Source: Thauera aromatica K172
GTDB lineage: Bacteria; Pseudomonadota; Gammaproteobacteria; Burkholderiales; Rhodocyclaceae
Assembly (NCBI RefSeq): GCF_003030465.1
Contig: NZ_CP028339.1
Span: 310,001-374,000 of the forward strand
DNA length: 64,000 bases
Reading direction: 5' to 3'
Below, piece after piece: positions 63,314 through 64,000 of the stretch (positions are counted from its first letter, which is position 1; each line of letters starts with the position of its first letter). The notes under the pieces are model-generated. The model made no database searches. It had not been told where the DNA came from and worked only from the letters and a program-made list of their open reading frames with translations. A program made the translations under genes and the position numbers.

Positions 63314-64000
63314 TTGAATTCATCCAGTTGCGCACGATCATCGCGATCAGGCGGGGGTCGTCCTGGGCCATTTCCTGCAGGCTGCTGAGGTGGGCTTCGT
63401 AGGCCGAAGTCCGGCGCTTGCGCTTGGACGGCTCGTAGACCACCTCTTCCTCCTCTTCTTCCGCTTTCGCCGCTGCCGCGGCGGCCTGGCTTTCCGCCGC
63501 GGCCGCCGCCGGGGCGGGCGCGGCGGGCGGCGCCGCCCGCCGCAGCAGCGGGCGCAGGATCAGCAGGTAGAGCAGCAGGGCGGCGAGCGCGACGAGGCCG
63601 TAGCGGACCAGCGGCAGGATCAGGCTGTCGAAGGACGGCGACTGCCACCAGTCGAGGGCGAGGGGTTCATCCTCGGCGCGCATGAAGGGGCTGTTGACCA
63701 CTTCGACCTGGTCGCCGCGCGCCGCCGAAAAGCCGATCGCCTGGCGCACCAGGCGGTCCACCTGGGCGAGCTCTTCGGCGCTCAGCGCGACGCTGCGCAG
63801 GGCCCCGTTCTCGTCCGTCTCGGCGCGGTGATTGACCACCACCGCGGCCGATAGCCGGCGCAGCTGGCCGCGCGGGTACTGGATGTGGGCGATGGCGCGG
63901 TCGACTTCGAAATTGACCACCTCGTCGCGCCGCAGCCGTTCGGGGTCGCGGGCGAGCCCGGCTTCGGCGGCGGCTTCGGCCGGGGCGTCGATCGGTGACG
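63306..64000 (-). CDS. fliF: Flagellar MS-ring protein FliF, 5' part outside window
   Basis: The C-terminal 231 or so codons of the MS-ring protein are visible and the frame stays open to the window edge. The motif DEVVNFEVDRAIAHIQYPRG, a C-terminal membrane helix (LVRYGLVALAALLLYLLIL) and a Glu-rich tail that binds FliG (QEMAQDDPRLIAMIVRNWMN) identify it. Its stop overlaps the fliG start by eight bases. Confidence 0.95.
   Translation of the reverse strand, partial: SPIDAPAEAAAEAGLARDPERLRRDEVVNFEVDRAIAHIQYPRGQLRRLSAAVVVNHRAETDENGALRSVALSAEELAQVDRLVRQAIGFSAARGDQVEVVNSPFMRAEDEPLALDWWQSPSFDSLILPLVRYGLVALAALLLYLLILRPLLRRAAPPAAPAPAAAAAESQAAAAAAKAEEEEEEVVYEPSKRKRRTSAYEAHLSSLQEMAQDDPRLIAMIVRNWMNSSE

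Noticed and set aside
1-64000. CRISPR array
   Set aside because: No series of regularly spaced identical repeats was found; the repeats near 38.3 kb are too few and too short.

Overview
The window joins a damaged integrative and conjugative element (ICE) to a betaproteobacterial chromosome. The GC-rich sequence, the PTS set (EIIA of the mannose family, HPr, enzyme I) next to flgN-flgM-flgA, and the order flgBCDEFGHIJKL facing fliRQPONML-K-JIHGF suggest a Rhodocyclales-type organism (Thauera/Azoarcus-like). That placement is inference; there is no rRNA in the window.

Positions 1-38402 are the ICE. Its type IV secretion genes belong to the ICEclc/PFGI-1 type (families TIGR03744-TIGR03758 and RAQPRD). 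They lie on the minus strand in two blocks, 1-1141 and 17910-26380. Between the blocks sits about 16 kb of cargo. The first part is an operon centred on pyridoxal phosphate (PLP): a MocR regulator divergent from a BenE-like permease, a YggS-like PLP protein, a class I glutamine amidotransferase, an ArgD-like aminotransferase and GlyA (1315-8209). Then come an ECF41-like sigma factor and a membrane protein (8441-10127). Next is a Fur-box-controlled siderophore-type import operon: TonB receptor, FptX/RhtX-like MFS, SAM methyltransferase and small membrane protein, with a divergent AraC regulator and an AraC fragment (10227-16018). A LysR regulator and a RadC-family protein complete it.

Positions 26575-36894 are a defence island. 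A two-gene CBASS (CD-NTase plus patatin effector) is divergent from a WYL-domain regulator of the BrxR/CapW type. That regulator is followed directly by brxF and brxC of a type 3 BREX system. One perfect 7-1-7 palindrome lies where the two divergent promoters overlap. The BREX half is wrecked. One IS66-family element, with a clean 8-bp target duplication, sits exactly at the brxC start codon. A second, inverted IS66 element cuts brxC after about 633 codons. It has no target duplication, and its far end lies inside the 3' end of the ICE integrase gene, so a deletion has removed the rest of BREX and probably much more of the ICE. The usual upstream T4SS genes (coupling protein TraD, TIGR03747, TIGR03759) are not found between the RAQPRD gene and the integrase.

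The tyrosine integrase lies next to a region of direct repeats and a tRNA-Gly(CCC), whose 3' end is the presumed attachment site. From 38403 rightwards the sequence is core chromosome: tRNA-Gly, the PTS genes and a nearly complete flagellar rod/hook/export cluster ending inside fliF. Sigma-28-type promoters are visible ahead of flgM and ahead of flgKL.
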